Positions 29,726 through 38,849 of a stretch of DNA of 64,000 nt are shown piece after piece. The stretch lies in the NCBI GenBank assembly GCA_024636975.1, contig JAGXGA010000029.1:203694-267693 (forward strand). Reading direction: 5' to 3'. Positions within the stretch are counted from its first letter, which is position 1, and the number at the start of each line of letters is the position of its first letter. The notes beneath the pieces are model-generated. The model ran no database searches, had not been told where the DNA came from, and saw only the letters and a program-made list of their open reading frames with translations. The DNA comes from Mariniphaga sp. Its GTDB lineage: Bacteria > Bacteroidota > Bacteroidia > Bacteroidales > Prolixibacteraceae. The translations under genes were made by a program, and so were the position numbers.

Positions 29726-30160
29726 ATGAAACTTAAAACAGAGCTGCAATTAATTGAATTGGAAGATGATAATTTTCATCTGGTAGCTTCCTCAATTTTC
29801 AATAGAGATGTAAGTGGTTATTGGATCGTCGACACAGGTGCATCCAAAACGGTTTTCGACCTTAACCTGAAAGATCTGTATAAATCAGCCGGAGAAGAAA
29901 CTGACCAGGTACATACTGCTGGCATAGGAGAAAAGCCCATCCAAACTGCCATTGGAATAATTGATTCTTTTACGTTGGGAAAGTTAACTGTTGAAAACCT
30001 TCGGGTGGCTTTGCTCGACCTTTCACACATCAACAGATTCTATTCGCAGGCTGCCGGCATACAAATCTGCGGATTGCTTGGAAGCGACTTTTTAATGAAA
30101 TACAGTGCCGTGATTGATTACAAAAAGAAACTAATGATCCTGCAATCAAAAAAATCATAG
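29726..30160 (+). CDS. Retropepsin-like aspartic protease
   Basis: A 144-residue single-domain protein with WIVDTGASKTVFDLNL, the DTGA(S) catalytic loop of retroviral-type aspartic proteases, and ICGLLGSDFLMKYSAVIDY, the matching hydrophobic-hydrophobic-Gly segment near the C-terminus. Proteins of this size act as homodimers with one aspartate from each chain. There is no signal peptide, so it is probably cytoplasmic. Bacterial members have few known substrates. It starts 16 bases after the mdh terminator. The fold call is good; activity and target are open. Confidence 0.8.
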   Translation: MKLKTELQLIELEDDNFHLVASSIFNRDVSGYWIVDTGASKTVFDLNLKDLYKSAGEETDQVHTAGIGEKPIQTAIGIIDSFTLGKLTVENLRVALLDLSHINRFYSQAAGIQICGLLGSDFLMKYSAVIDYKKKLMILQSKKS

Positions 30161-30259
30161 ATAATTTTTTAATCTTCTCCATCAGATCAGCTGATTATGT
30201 AACTGGAACCGCCATACTATTCAATAATAGTATTCGTAGATTTTTCATGATTTATACTA

Positions 30260-30289
30260 TTGGAAACCTGAACTATTTAGGTATATTTG
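30260..30289 (+). promoter_or_regulatory. Promoter of the small membrane protein gene
   Basis: TTG at 30260-30262, a 19-base spacer, and TATATTTG at 30282-30289, an exact -7 match. Transcription would begin only ~15 bases before the ATG. Confidence 0.65.
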
Positions 30290-30310
30290 CCCCGCTTTAA
30301 TGAAAAAAAC

Positions 30311-30718
30311 ATGAAGTTCAAAATACATATAACAAGAAGGTTGGTATTTCAACTGGTGCTCTTTTCTGCACTGGCTGGTGTTACCATGCTTGTCGATTAT
30401 TATTTTGAAAATCATCCCGGCACATTTGAAGAATTTCAGACAAGCAGCGAAGAACCTGAAAAAGAACAAGGAGTAGTATACCTGTTTTCACAAACCAGTA
30501 ACATAACGGCCAAATCTCCGGTCCAGAAATTACCCCTCAGGAAGCTACTTGCCCAGGCACACGACAAATACGTGCAGAAGTGTCATCAGTCGCGGAACCA
30601 TCAGGCATTCAAAGCTGAAAACAATGTTCCCCGCAAGCCATTCTATTTTTCATGTTCCAATCTTCTTTTCAGGCATTATTACTTTGCCCGACCCGATGAC
30701 GAACCACTGGTTTCTTAA
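30311..30718 (+). CDS. Small single-span membrane protein, unknown function
   Basis: A 135-residue protein with one N-terminal hydrophobic segment (LVFQLVLFSALAGVTMLVDYYF), so probably anchored with the tail in the periplasm. The C-terminal part is basic and histidine- and cysteine-rich (KYVQKCHQSRNHQAF; YFSCSNLLFRHYYFARPDD). I do not recognise a family. The ATG at 30311 is preferred to the TTG at 30287, which overlaps the promoter. A five-codon frame encoding MKKT (30300-30314) overlaps the start. The next gene, secDF, begins 106 bases later in the same direction. Confidence 0.6.
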   Translation: MKFKIHITRRLVFQLVLFSALAGVTMLVDYYFENHPGTFEEFQTSSEEPEKEQGVVYLFSQTSNITAKSPVQKLPLRKLLAQAHDKYVQKCHQSRNHQAFKAENNVPRKPFYFSCSNLLFRHYYFARPDDEPLVS

Positions 30719-30824
30719 TTTTTCTTTTTCCCTTAAAGGAAGAAGAGAATAAAACTTTTATCACCCTTTTTTTCGATTTCAATTTTTTAAATTCAAATAA
30801 CAACATTTTAAAAACTATAATCAC

Positions 30825-33800
30825 ATGCAAAACAAAGGTGCAATTTTAACATTTGCCATCCTGCTTGCTGCTGTTTGTTTGTATCAGCTTTCATTTACAT
30901 TCGTGGCACGACAGGTTGAAAACAGGGCTGAGAAATATGCCCAGGGAGATCCAGCAAGGGAATTTAATTATCTTGATTCCATATCAGGAGAAGTTGTTTA
31001 CAACTTTCTTGGCCTGAAACAATTCACCTACAAAGAGGTAAGGGAACAGGAAATAAATCTTGGTCTCGACCTCAAAGGTGGTATGAACGTTACGTTGGAA
31101 GTGCAGGTAGAAGAGTTGATAAGAGCATTATCGAATTATAACAACGACTCTACCTTTAATGCTGCTTTATCAAGGGCGAAAGCAATGCAAAAAGGCAGCC
31201 AGGAAGATTTTGTAACATTGTTCGGCCGTGCATTCGATGAGGTTGATCCTAATGCAAGGCTTGCATCAATTTTCTTAACGCTTGATTTGCGTGATCGCAT
31301 CAATATCAACTCCACCAACTCAGAGGTGCTCGAAGTAATTCGGGAAGAAACTGATGCTGCTATTGATAATGCGTTCAACATTATTCGTACACGTATCGAC
31401 CGTTTTGGTGTGGCGCAGCCAAACATCCAGCAATTGCAAACAAAAGGACGGATTTTGGTTGAGTTACCCGGTGTAAAAGACCAGAGCAGGGTTCGTACGC
31501 TGTTACAGGGAACTGCAATGCTGGAATTCTGGGAAACATACGAGAACCAGGAGGTATATCCCTATTTGCTGGAAGCCAACCAGCGGCTGGTGGAATTACA
31601 GGCTGCTTCGGGTGAAACAACAACTGAAAGCAGTGCAGAAGAAACCAACGGTGATGAAGTGCAGGATGCAGATACTACTGCAGCTGATGAATCTGCTGAA
31701 GAGGTAAGTTCACTTTTATCGGAACTTGAAGCCGGCTCTGCAGATGATACAACCGGGACAGGAATTGATAATATGGCTGATTTCCAAAAAGAGTTTCCGC
31801 TGTTTGCTGTATTAAATCCAAGTACCGATCAGTCGGGACAATTGTTTCAGGGACCTGCCATCGGAATAGCCCATTCAAGAGATACTGCAAAGGTAAATGA
31901 GTATCTGAACAGGGAGCAAATAAGAAATATTTTCCCGCGCGACATTAAATTTCGCTGGACAGCCAATTCAATGGATGTTGAAGGAAATTATTTCCGCCTG
32001 ATTGCCCTTAAAGCTGGCACACGCGATGGCCGAGCCCCGCTCGATGGAGATGTAATTACTGATGCACGGCAGGATTTTGACCAATTCGGGGCTAATCCTG
32101 AAGTATCAATGACAATGAACAGTGAAGGGGCTAAAACATGGCAACGACTTACAAAAGAAAACATCGGCAAATCAATTGCCATTGTACTTGATAATTACGT
32201 TCGTTCATTCCCGACTGTCCAGAATGAAATTTCGGGAGGACGTTCAAGCATTACCGGGCTGGAAAGTATTGAAGAGGCAAAAGACCTTGCCAACATTCTG
32301 AAGTCAGGTAAAATGCCTGCTCCTGCACATATCATACAGGAAGAAGTAGTAGGGCCGTCATTAGGTCAGGAAGCCATCAGCAGCGGTTTCTATTCATTTA
32401 TGATCGCATTTGCACTGGTTTTGATCTACATGTTGTTTTTCTACAGCCGCAATGCTGGTCTTTCGGCCAATGTTGCACTTATCGCAAACATGTTCTTTAT
32501 TATCGGAATTCTGGCTTCATTGGGAGCAACACTTACTTTACCCGGTATCGCAGGTATCGTTCTTACCATTGGTATGTCGGTTGATGCCAACGTGCTGATT
32601 TATGAAAGGGTTCAGGAAGAGTTACGCGCCGGAAAGGGAATTAAGCTGGCTATTTCAGATGGTTATAAAAATGCCTATTCGGCCATTATCGATGGTCAGG
32701 TAACTACACTGCTAACCGGTATCGTGCTGTATGTATTTGGATCAGGTCCTATCAAAGGTTTTGCAACTACCTTGATCATAGGTATCCTAACTTCATTATT
32801 CAGTGCAATTTTCATTACCCGTTTGATTTTTGAATGGAAACTTAAGCGTACAAAAATTATTCATTTCACAACAAAATTAACTGAAAACTGGCTGCAGCAT
32901 ACTTCAATTAAATTCCTTGAAAAAAGGAAAGTAGCCTACATTGTATCAGGAGCATTAATCATTCTGTCAATTGCTTCGCTTACATTCAGGGGATTAAACT
33001 ACGGGATCGACTTCAGAGGAGGGCGTACTTATGTAGTGCGCTTGGCAGAGGATGTGCAGGTTGCTGATGTTCAGTCGGCTTTGGCTGCATCTTTTGGAGA
33101 AATGCCTGAAGTTAAAACCTTTGGCGGCAATAACCAGATTCGTATTACAACAACCTATAAAATCGAGGACGATAGCGAAAATGTGGATGATGAAGTGGAA
33201 CAACTGCTTATGCAGGGGCTGAAAGATGCCAATGTTCTTGACGATAATGTTTCACTTGAGGAATTTACAAACGACTATCAGCTTAGTTCCCAGAAAGTGG
33301 GTCCGACTATTTCCGATGACATCCGAAAAGATTCGGTAATTGCCATCAGCTTTGCGTTAATAATCATATTCCTATACATTCTTGTAAGGTTTACCAACTG
33401 GCAATACGGACTGGGAGCAGTTGCTGCCATTGCACACGATGCACTTATTGTACTTGGTATCTTCTCGTTGCTTTACAATGTTTTGCCGTTCTCACTCGAA
33501 ATCGATCAGGCATTCATTGCGGCCATTCTTACTGTACTGGGTTATTCAATTAACGATACAGTGGTGGTTTTCGACCGTATACGCGAATACCTGAAAATTC
33601 ATCCAAAGCGTAAACGTGAACAAAACGTAGATGAAGCTGTCAACAGTACGCTTCGCCGGACCTTCAGCACATCGCTTTCAACGTTTGTGGTATTGCTGGC
33701 AATCTTCCTGTTCGGCGGTGCAACCATTCGTGGATTCACATTTGCGCTGCTGGTAGGTGTTGTGGTAGGTACTTATTCCTCAATTTTTATAGCTACACCA

Positions 33801-33857
33801 ATTGCTTACGATTTCCAGAAGAAACTGGCCAAGGTAGTTGCTAAAAATAAAAGCTAG
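30825..33857 (+). CDS. secDF: Protein translocase subunit SecDF (fusion)
   Basis: A 1010-residue inner-membrane protein that uses the proton gradient to pull proteins out of the SecYEG channel. The SecD half starts at residue ~80 with LGLDLKGGMNVTLEV and has the GMSVDANVLIYERVQEEL segment near 585; the SecF half begins near 724 with YGIDFRGGRTYVVRL and has INDTVVVFDRIREYL near 909. About 12 membrane helices and two large periplasmic domains are expected. SecD and SecF are often fused in Bacteroidota. Unusual is an acidic Ser/Thr/Glu/Asp-rich insert at residues ~263-312 in the first periplasmic domain. A terminator follows at 33899. Confidence 0.97.
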   Translation: MQNKGAILTFAILLAAVCLYQLSFTFVARQVENRAEKYAQGDPAREFNYLDSISGEVVYNFLGLKQFTYKEVREQEINLGLDLKGGMNVTLEVQVEELIRALSNYNNDSTFNAALSRAKAMQKGSQEDFVTLFGRAFDEVDPNARLASIFLTLDLRDRININSTNSEVLEVIREETDAAIDNAFNIIRTRIDRFGVAQPNIQQLQTKGRILVELPGVKDQSRVRTLLQGTAMLEFWETYENQEVYPYLLEANQRLVELQAASGETTTESSAEETNGDEVQDADTTAADESAEEVSSLLSELEAGSADDTTGTGIDNMADFQKEFPLFAVLNPSTDQSGQLFQGPAIGIAHSRDTAKVNEYLNREQIRNIFPRDIKFRWTANSMDVEGNYFRLIALKAGTRDGRAPLDGDVITDARQDFDQFGANPEVSMTMNSEGAKTWQRLTKENIGKSIAIVLDNYVRSFPTVQNEISGGRSSITGLESIEEAKDLANILKSGKMPAPAHIIQEEVVGPSLGQEAISSGFYSFMIAFALVLIYMLFFYSRNAGLSANVALIANMFFIIGILASLGATLTLPGIAGIVLTIGMSVDANVLIYERVQEELRAGKGIKLAISDGYKNAYSAIIDGQVTTLLTGIVLYVFGSGPIKGFATTLIIGILTSLFSAIFITRLIFEWKLKRTKIIHFTTKLTENWLQHTSIKFLEKRKVAYIVSGALIILSIASLTFRGLNYGIDFRGGRTYVVRLAEDVQVADVQSALAASFGEMPEVKTFGGNNQIRITTTYKIEDDSENVDDEVEQLLMQGLKDANVLDDNVSLEEFTNDYQLSSQKVGPTISDDIRKDSVIAISFALIIIFLYILVRFTNWQYGLGAVAAIAHDALIVLGIFSLLYNVLPFSLEIDQAFIAAILTVLGYSINDTVVVFDRIREYLKIHPKRKREQNVDEAVNSTLRRTFSTSLSTFVVLLAIFLFGGATIRGFTFALLVGVVVGTYSSIFIATPIAYDFQKKLAKVVAKNKS

Positions 33858-33898
33858 TGAGGAACAGAATTTGTTAAAAAATTCAAAACAAAATACAG

Positions 33899-33932
33899 GA
33901 AGCCTTGCTAATGCAAGGCTTCTGTTTTTTTA
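33899..33932 (+). terminator. Rho-independent terminator of secDF
   Basis: Ten-base arms (GAAGCCTTGC/GCAAGGCTTC) with a TAAT loop, then TG and a run of T. Confidence 0.92.
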
Positions 33933-33995
33933 TTGAAATATCCTGTATAATTGATTAAGTCAATTTGTATATTTGTGAACTAATTTTAAAAAAGA

Positions 33996-34388
33996 ATGAT
34001 CAACCATTTAATATTCATTAGCGGAGGGGAAATTGTTTTGGTAATGATGCTTGCATTGCTATTTTTTGGCTCAAAAGCCATTCCCGATATTGCCAAAACG
34101 TTAGGTAAAGGTATGCGGGAATTTAAAAAAGCTACCAATGAAATTCAGCGTGAATTAAATGATCACACCTCCGATATAAAAAGGGACATCAATGAAATGA
34201 AATCGACGGTTAACAGGGAAACCAACAAAATCAAACATGATTTAAACAATGTATCCTCAACCGTCGAAAAAGAAACAACTAAAATTAAGCAGGACCTTAA
34301 TGATGCAGCTACCCTGAAAGAAAAGAAATCAGAGGTTGGCCAGAAAGGAAATGCCAGACCACCGGAAGACAATATCCCAACAGATTGA
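33996..34388 (+). CDS. tatA: Twin-arginine translocase TatA-type subunit with repeat tail
   Basis: A 130-residue protein with a short N-terminal membrane helix ([18 protein letters not shown]) and the conserved [23 protein letters not shown] hinge and amphipathic helix, here split as [13 protein letters not shown] and [10 protein letters not shown]. TatA oligomers form the pore through which folded twin-arginine proteins cross the inner membrane. The tail carries three tandem 18-residue units (residues 54-107): [36 protein letters not shown] and [18 protein letters not shown]. Such a regular tail is unusual. TatC is encoded separately at 47158. The stop codon overlaps the start of the lolD-like gene by four bases. 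Confidence 0.9.
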   Translation: MINHLIFISGGEIVLVMMLALLFFGSKAIPDIAKTLGKGMREFKKATNEIQRELNDHTSDIKRDINEMKSTVNRETNKIKHDLNNVSSTVEKETTKIKQDLNDAATLKEKKSEVGQKGNARPPEDNIPTD

Positions 34389-35041
34389 TCAGGACAGAGA
34401 ACATAAAGAAGTCATTTGGACAACTGCAGGTCTTAAAAGGAATCGATCTTGAAATTCCTCCGGGGAAAATTTATTCTATAGTGGGGGCAAGTGGAGCAGG
34501 AAAAACTACACTGCTGCAAATTATAGGTACACTTAGTAAACCTGACGAGGGAGAATTGTTTTATAACGGTAAGAATATTTCTACGCTTTCTGAAAATGAA
34601 CTGGCTGTATTCAGGAACCGGGAAATTGGCTTTGTTTTCCAGTTTCACCATTTGCTTCCGGAGTTTACTGCACTTGAGAATGTGGAAATACCGGCATTTA
34701 TAGCCCGCCGTTCGAAGAAGGATGCTGAGAAAGAAGCATTGAGACTTCTGGAGTATCTCGGGTTGAAAGATCGGATCCATCATAAGCCATCAGAGCTGTC
34801 GGGTGGAGAAAAACAACGCGTTGCTGTGGCCCGGGCACTTATTAATAAACCTTCGGTGGTGCTGGCAGATGAACCTTCCGGAAACCTCGATTCAGCGAAC
34901 CGTGAGGAATTACATGGTTTATTGTTTCAACTGCGCGATGATATCGGGCAAACATTTGTGATTGTTACCCATGATGATCATTTTGCCGATCGTTCGGATA
35001 AAATCATTCATATAAAAGACGGAATTATTGATGAAGGCTGA
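34385..35041 (+). CDS. lolD: LolD/MacB-type ABC transporter ATP-binding protein
   Basis: A 218-residue ATPase of the type that drives release of lipoproteins from the inner membrane (LolCDE) or MacB-like export. Walker A is [12 protein letters not shown], the signature [15 protein letters not shown], Walker [13 protein letters not shown] and the switch His in [13 protein letters not shown]. The start must be TTG at 34385, since no ATG occurs for ~150 bases; it overlaps the tatA stop as TTGA, implying coupled translation. No LolC/E permease gene is adjacent. With many lipoproteins in this window, LolD is the favoured identity, but a MacB-like exporter ATPase is an alternative. Confidence 0.85.
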   Translation: MIRTENIKKSFGQLQVLKGIDLEIPPGKIYSIVGASGAGKTTLLQIIGTLSKPDEGELFYNGKNISTLSENELAVFRNREIGFVFQFHHLLPEFTALENVEIPAFIARRSKKDAEKEALRLLEYLGLKDRIHHKPSELSGGEKQRVAVARALINKPSVVLADEPSGNLDSANREELHGLLFQLRDDIGQTFVIVTHDDHFADRSDKIIHIKDGIIDEG

Positions 35042-35819
35042 AAATAAGGCCGACATGAGACTTGCTGAGATCAAATCCTTTCTCGAGGAAAAAACTGATA
35101 AATACAATCAACCGCAATTTATCGAGACCGATCCAATACAAATTCCAAGGTATTTTTCCCAAAAGGAGGATATTGAAATTTCAGCATTCCTTACTGCAAT
35201 CATTTCCTGGGGAAATCGTACCTCAATAATAAAAAATGCAATGCATCTTATGCGGCTAATGGAATTCCGTCCATATGAATTTATAACTCTCGCAACACTA
35301 CCTGAATACAAAAAGCTTGAGAACTTTACCCACCGAACCTTCAATGGAACCGACTGCATGTATCTTGTTCACTCACTAAAAAATATTTATCTGAACCATG
35401 GCGGACTTCAGAATACAATTGAAAAAGGTTTTATTAAAGATGGTACAGTAAAATCCGCGTTGACAGGGTTACATTCTGCAGTATTTGAATTACCGGGGGA
35501 ACGAACACGTAAACACATAGCAAATGTCGAGCGTGGTGCTTCAGCCAAAAGACTTAACATGTTCCTGCGATGGATGGTGCGAAACGATAAACGGGGGGTA
35601 GATTTCGGCCTGTGGCCTTCGGTACCGCCATCGGCTTTAATGTTGCCACTTGATGTCCATACAGGCAATGTAGCCCGTAAACTTGGTATATTAAACAGAA
35701 AGCAAAACGATTGGAAAGCAGTGGAAGAAGTAACACAGACACTTCGCACATTTGATCCCGCTGACCCTGTAAAATACGATTTTGCACTCTTTGGACTGGG
35801 GATATTTGAACATTTTTAA
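35031..35819 (+). CDS. TIGR02757 family protein (DUF2400)
   Basis: A 262-residue cytoplasmic protein of the TIGR02757/DUF2400 family, frequent in Bacteroidota and of unknown function. Typical segments are [36 protein letters not shown] and [20 protein letters not shown]. Parts recall the helix-hairpin-helix DNA glycosylase fold, so a role with nucleic acids is possible. ATG 35031 overlaps the end of the upstream ATPase gene by 11 bases; a second ATG at 35055 would leave a 13-base gap. The next gene follows after a single base, so all four genes from tatA to trmN6 appear to be one unit. Confidence 0.85.
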   Translation: MKAENKADMRLAEIKSFLEEKTDKYNQPQFIETDPIQIPRYFSQKEDIEISAFLTAIISWGNRTSIIKNAMHLMRLMEFRPYEFITLATLPEYKKLENFTHRTFNGTDCMYLVHSLKNIYLNHGGLQNTIEKGFIKDGTVKSALTGLHSAVFELPGERTRKHIANVERGASAKRLNMFLRWMVRNDKRGVDFGLWPSVPPSALMLPLDVHTGNVARKLGILNRKQNDWKAVEEVTQTLRTFDPADPVKYDFALFGLGIFEHF

Positions 35820-35820
35820 A

Positions 35821-36540
35821 ATGGGCAGAAACAATTACTTCCGGTTTAAAAGCTTCACAATCATCCAGGAGCAGGCAGCAATGAAAGTAGGCACCGATGG
35901 TGTATTGCTGGGGGCATGGGCAAATATTGGTTCTGCAGGTACAATTTTGGATGTAGGTACAGGAACAGGACTGATTGCACTTATGATGGCCCAGCGTTCA
36001 AACGCATATATAACAGGCATAGAGATTGAGAGCAAGGCAGCAGAAGAGGCCTCCGGAAATGTTTTAAACTCTCCATGGGGCCAGCGAATTAATATTATAA
36101 ACACCTCATTTCAGGATTTTGTAAAAACTCAGCCTGGCCCATTCGATTTGATTATATCCAATCCTCCCTTCTTTGCAAACAGTCAAAAGCCGGGATGTGA
36201 AATGCTGGCCATGGCAAAACACAATCACATGTTGCCCCCGGCTGATCTGATAAAAGGTGCAGCACAGCTTTTAAAAGCTGATGGAAAAATTGCGGTTATT
36301 CTTCCGGCCGATACTAAAGGAATTATTGAAGAGTTAGCTGCAAAAGAGCAGCTGTGCCTGTTACGTAAAACTAAAGTCATGCCAAACAATCTGAAGAAGC
36401 CTCACCGGTATCTTATGGAATTCGGAAAAACAAGTGAAAACATAGTTGAAACTGATGTAATCCTTATCCATAATGATGATGGCCTTGATTATACTCCCCA
36501 ATACAAGGCGCTAACAGGTGAGTTCTATCTTAATTTTTAA
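35821..36540 (+). CDS. trmN6: tRNA1(Val) A37 N6-methyltransferase family (TrmN6/YfiC)
   Basis: A 239-residue SAM-dependent methyltransferase. ILDVGTGTGLIALMMAQ is the SAM-binding motif I and LIISNPPFFANS the N-P-P-F catalytic motif of N6-adenine methyltransferases acting on RNA. YfiC/TrmN6 modifies A37 of tRNA1(Val) in E. coli, and the N-terminal FKSFTIIQEQAAMKVGTDG is the family signature. ATG 35821 is one base after the stop of the TIGR02757 gene; a longer frame from 35782 would overlap it. Its stop overlaps the stop of the convergent flavodoxin gene in the palindrome TTAA. Confidence 0.88.
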   Translation: MGRNNYFRFKSFTIIQEQAAMKVGTDGVLLGAWANIGSAGTILDVGTGTGLIALMMAQRSNAYITGIEIESKAAEEASGNVLNSPWGQRINIINTSFQDFVKTQPGPFDLIISNPPFFANSQKPGCEMLAMAKHNHMLPPADLIKGAAQLLKADGKIAVILPADTKGIIEELAAKEQLCLLRKTKVMPNNLKKPHRYLMEFGKTSENIVETDVILIHNDDGLDYTPQYKALTGEFYLNF

Positions 36541-37040
36541 GCCAGGAACAAAAAGGGATTAAAAATGCGATCCATCCGTCTTGAAAATTTCCTGACCGCT
36601 TCATAATCTACTTTTGAATTGTTTTGTCTTGCAACTGAGGCCTTTCGTTTAATCAGTTTCTTCATAAAATTCATCCGGCTAAAATCAAAGCTGCCACTGA
36701 AAATCGCAGTTGATTTAGCAGCAATCCGCAATTCTTCCGGATAGGCATCTAAAAGCTGTTTGCTTGCTGCCTCGCCTTCTTCCTTGCAGCAAATAAATAA
36801 TCCCAGTTCCTTGTCTTGCAGTTCATCAAGATTCCTTGAACAAAAAGTCTTCACTCTTTTGTGGATTTGACCAGCACGAATTGAGCCTCCTATAATAATA
36901 CGATGAGAGCTTGCAATTGATGGATTGGGTTCCCTTTTAAGGTTTACAAGTGTGGTGTTTTCTCCGAGGTCTTCCTTCATTTTCGCTGCAATGATTTCTG
37001 TGCATCCATGACTGGTGGCATAAACGATAAGTGTCTTCAT
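36537..37040 (-). CDS. Flavodoxin-domain protein, HemG-like
   Basis: A 167-residue protein with a flavodoxin fold. MKTLIVYATSHGCTEIIAAKM contains the FMN phosphate-binding loop (ATSHGCTE), and IIGGSIRAGQIHKRVKTF is the second FMN contact region. This arrangement resembles HemG, the FMN-dependent protoporphyrinogen oxidase of haem synthesis, and the flavodoxin domains of related oxidoreductases. No haem genes are near. It lies opposite trmN6 and ends on the same four bases. A general electron carrier is the alternative. Confidence 0.75.
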   Translation of the reverse strand: MKTLIVYATSHGCTEIIAAKMKEDLGENTTLVNLKREPNPSIASSHRIIIGGSIRAGQIHKRVKTFCSRNLDELQDKELGLFICCKEEGEAASKQLLDAYPEELRIAAKSTAIFSGSFDFSRMNFMKKLIKRKASVARQNNSKVDYEAVRKFSRRMDRIFNPFLFLA

Positions 37041-37237
37041 TATTTAATTGTTTTTTGGCTCAATAAAAATTTATGGCCCTTTATAATTCTGATTCGTGAA
37101 TAAAATTATTCCATTAAACCGAACAATTGTGTTAAAAATCGGTTAATTCTCTAAAAAAACCGGTGAAATAAGATACTCAAATGTCTTTTATTTACTTTTG
37201 ATGCTAATTTTGAATTTTATATTATTTACATAACAAC

Positions 37238-37918
37238 ATGACAATAGAAATGAAACCTGAGGTACAAATAAATACCAATTACTATAGCGTTCAGAAAATT
37301 AAAAATTTAACCGACAGTACATTTATCCTGCAACTTCCTAAGTGCAGATTTAAATTTGATGCTGGACAGCATATATCCCTATCAATAGCAGGAGATTACC
37401 AAAGCCGGGAATATTCAATATACAGTGCAGAAGATGCATCCAATCTGGAACTCCTGGTAAAAGAGGTTGAAGGAGGCTATTTTTCACCTAAATTAAAACA
37501 TTTGAAAATTGGTAATCAGGTAGAAATTCACGGACCTTTCGGCAGATTTTGCCTTGATACAAAAAAATTAAATACCCATCAGCATGTATTTATAGCAAGT
37601 GGTACTGGCATTGCTCCTTTCCACAGTATGATTAAAACGTATCCCGGATTAAATTACCGGATTATACATGGTGTAAGGCTTGCTGAGGAAGCTTATGACC
37701 GGGAAGAGTATGAACCCGGCAGATATTATCTGTGTACTTCTCGCGATACATCGGGTGATTATAAAGGACGACTTACCGGTTATCTGCAGGAAGCTACATT
37801 TGAAAATAATTCCTGCTTCTATTTATGTGGCAACAGCGATATGATCTTTGATGCTATGGAAATTCTAAAAGAAAAAGGGTTCAGCCGTGACGATGTAAAC
37901 GTTGAAGTTTATTTCTGA
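37238..37918 (+). CDS. Ferredoxin-NADP(+) reductase-like FAD/NAD-binding oxidoreductase
   Basis: A 226-residue flavoprotein. Residues ~1-105 form the FAD domain (QSREYSIYSAED is the R-x-Y-S/T flavin motif; EGGYFSPKLKHL follows) and ~110-226 the pyridine-nucleotide domain (FIASGTGIAPFHSMI; FYLCGNSDMIFDAMEILKEK). It lacks any iron-sulfur domain, so it would shuttle electrons between NAD(P)H and a ferredoxin or flavodoxin; a flavodoxin-like protein is encoded next door in the opposite direction. The ending overlaps the end of the convergent upp gene by 10 bases. Confidence 0.85.
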   Translation: MTIEMKPEVQINTNYYSVQKIKNLTDSTFILQLPKCRFKFDAGQHISLSIAGDYQSREYSIYSAEDASNLELLVKEVEGGYFSPKLKHLKIGNQVEIHGPFGRFCLDTKKLNTHQHVFIASGTGIAPFHSMIKTYPGLNYRIIHGVRLAEEAYDREEYEPGRYYLCTSRDTSGDYKGRLTGYLQEATFENNSCFYLCGNSDMIFDAMEILKEKGFSRDDVNVEVYF

Positions 37919-38583
37919 TTCATTTTAGAATCCACTTTTTCACCATAAGCTAAGTCTCCGGCATCACCAAGGCCGGGAGAAATATATGATTTGGGGGTCA
38001 TGCCTTCATCGATGGCTCCCAGCCATAAGGTAACATTTTCAGCAGTTATGGCTTTTGAAACATAGTCGACTCCTTGTTTGCTTGCAATAATCGAAACCAG
38101 GTGAATATGAGAAGGTGTTCCTTTACTAAAAAGTGCTTCATAGCCAATTTCCATCGATTTGCCTGAAGCCAGCATGGGATCTGAAAGAATCACTACTTTT
38201 CCATCGAGCAGTGGGGAGGCCATGTATTCAAATTCTATTTCAAATTCTCCGCTTTCATTATACTTCCGGTAGGCAGAAATAAAACAATTTTCGGCACGAT
38301 CCATAATTTTAAGCAACCCATTGTGCATGGCCAGACCTGCCCTTAAAATTGTAGCCAGAACCGGTTGTTTTTCAAGTTTAGGAACTTTTGCAATGCCTAA
38401 AGGAGTAGTAACTTCTCTTACTTCATAATTAAGCTCTTTGCTAATTTCGTATGCAAAGAGTTCTCCCAGGCGATACATATTTTCTCTGAACCGAAGCGGA
38501 TCTTTCTGGACATTAACATCCCTGATTTCAGCCAGATATTGGTCGATTATGGAATGATTATTACCTAAAACTTTAATTTCCAT
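37909..38583 (-). CDS. upp: Uracil phosphoribosyltransferase
   Basis: A 224-residue salvage enzyme joining uracil and PRPP to make UMP. VILSDPMLASGKSMEIG is the PRPP-binding loop (slightly unusual, where many family members read DPMLATG), and YISPGLGDAGDLAYGEK is the uracil-binding C-terminal loop. The N-terminal REVTTPLGIAKVPKLEKQ and ILRAGLAMHNG are typical. Single gene in this orientation, overlapping the end of the ferredoxin reductase-like gene by 10 bases. Confidence 0.95.
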   Translation of the reverse strand: MEIKVLGNNHSIIDQYLAEIRDVNVQKDPLRFRENMYRLGELFAYEISKELNYEVREVTTPLGIAKVPKLEKQPVLATILRAGLAMHNGLLKIMDRAENCFISAYRKYNESGEFEIEFEYMASPLLDGKVVILSDPMLASGKSMEIGYEALFSKGTPSHIHLVSIIASKQGVDYVSKAITAENVTLWLGAIDEGMTPKSYISPGLGDAGDLAYGEKVDSKMNQK

Positions 38584-38849
38584 TTTTTCAAAAATTGTTA
38601 ATCTTAATATTACTGTCCATTATTGACTTCCTCGAACAGAATCCCTCATGCAATCGTTACAATGGTGGTTTTGTAATTTTGCCGTGCAAAAATGGGAAAT
38701 TTCATTTAAAAAAAAGCAATGAATGCACCATTCATTTCAATTGACAAAAAAGATGTCACATTCAGGATTCTTCATTTCCCATTTATTGAAAAAACATGAT
38801 TATTTTTAGGGTTATAAAATTACTTATTCCAGCAACTGACAATTGAAAA

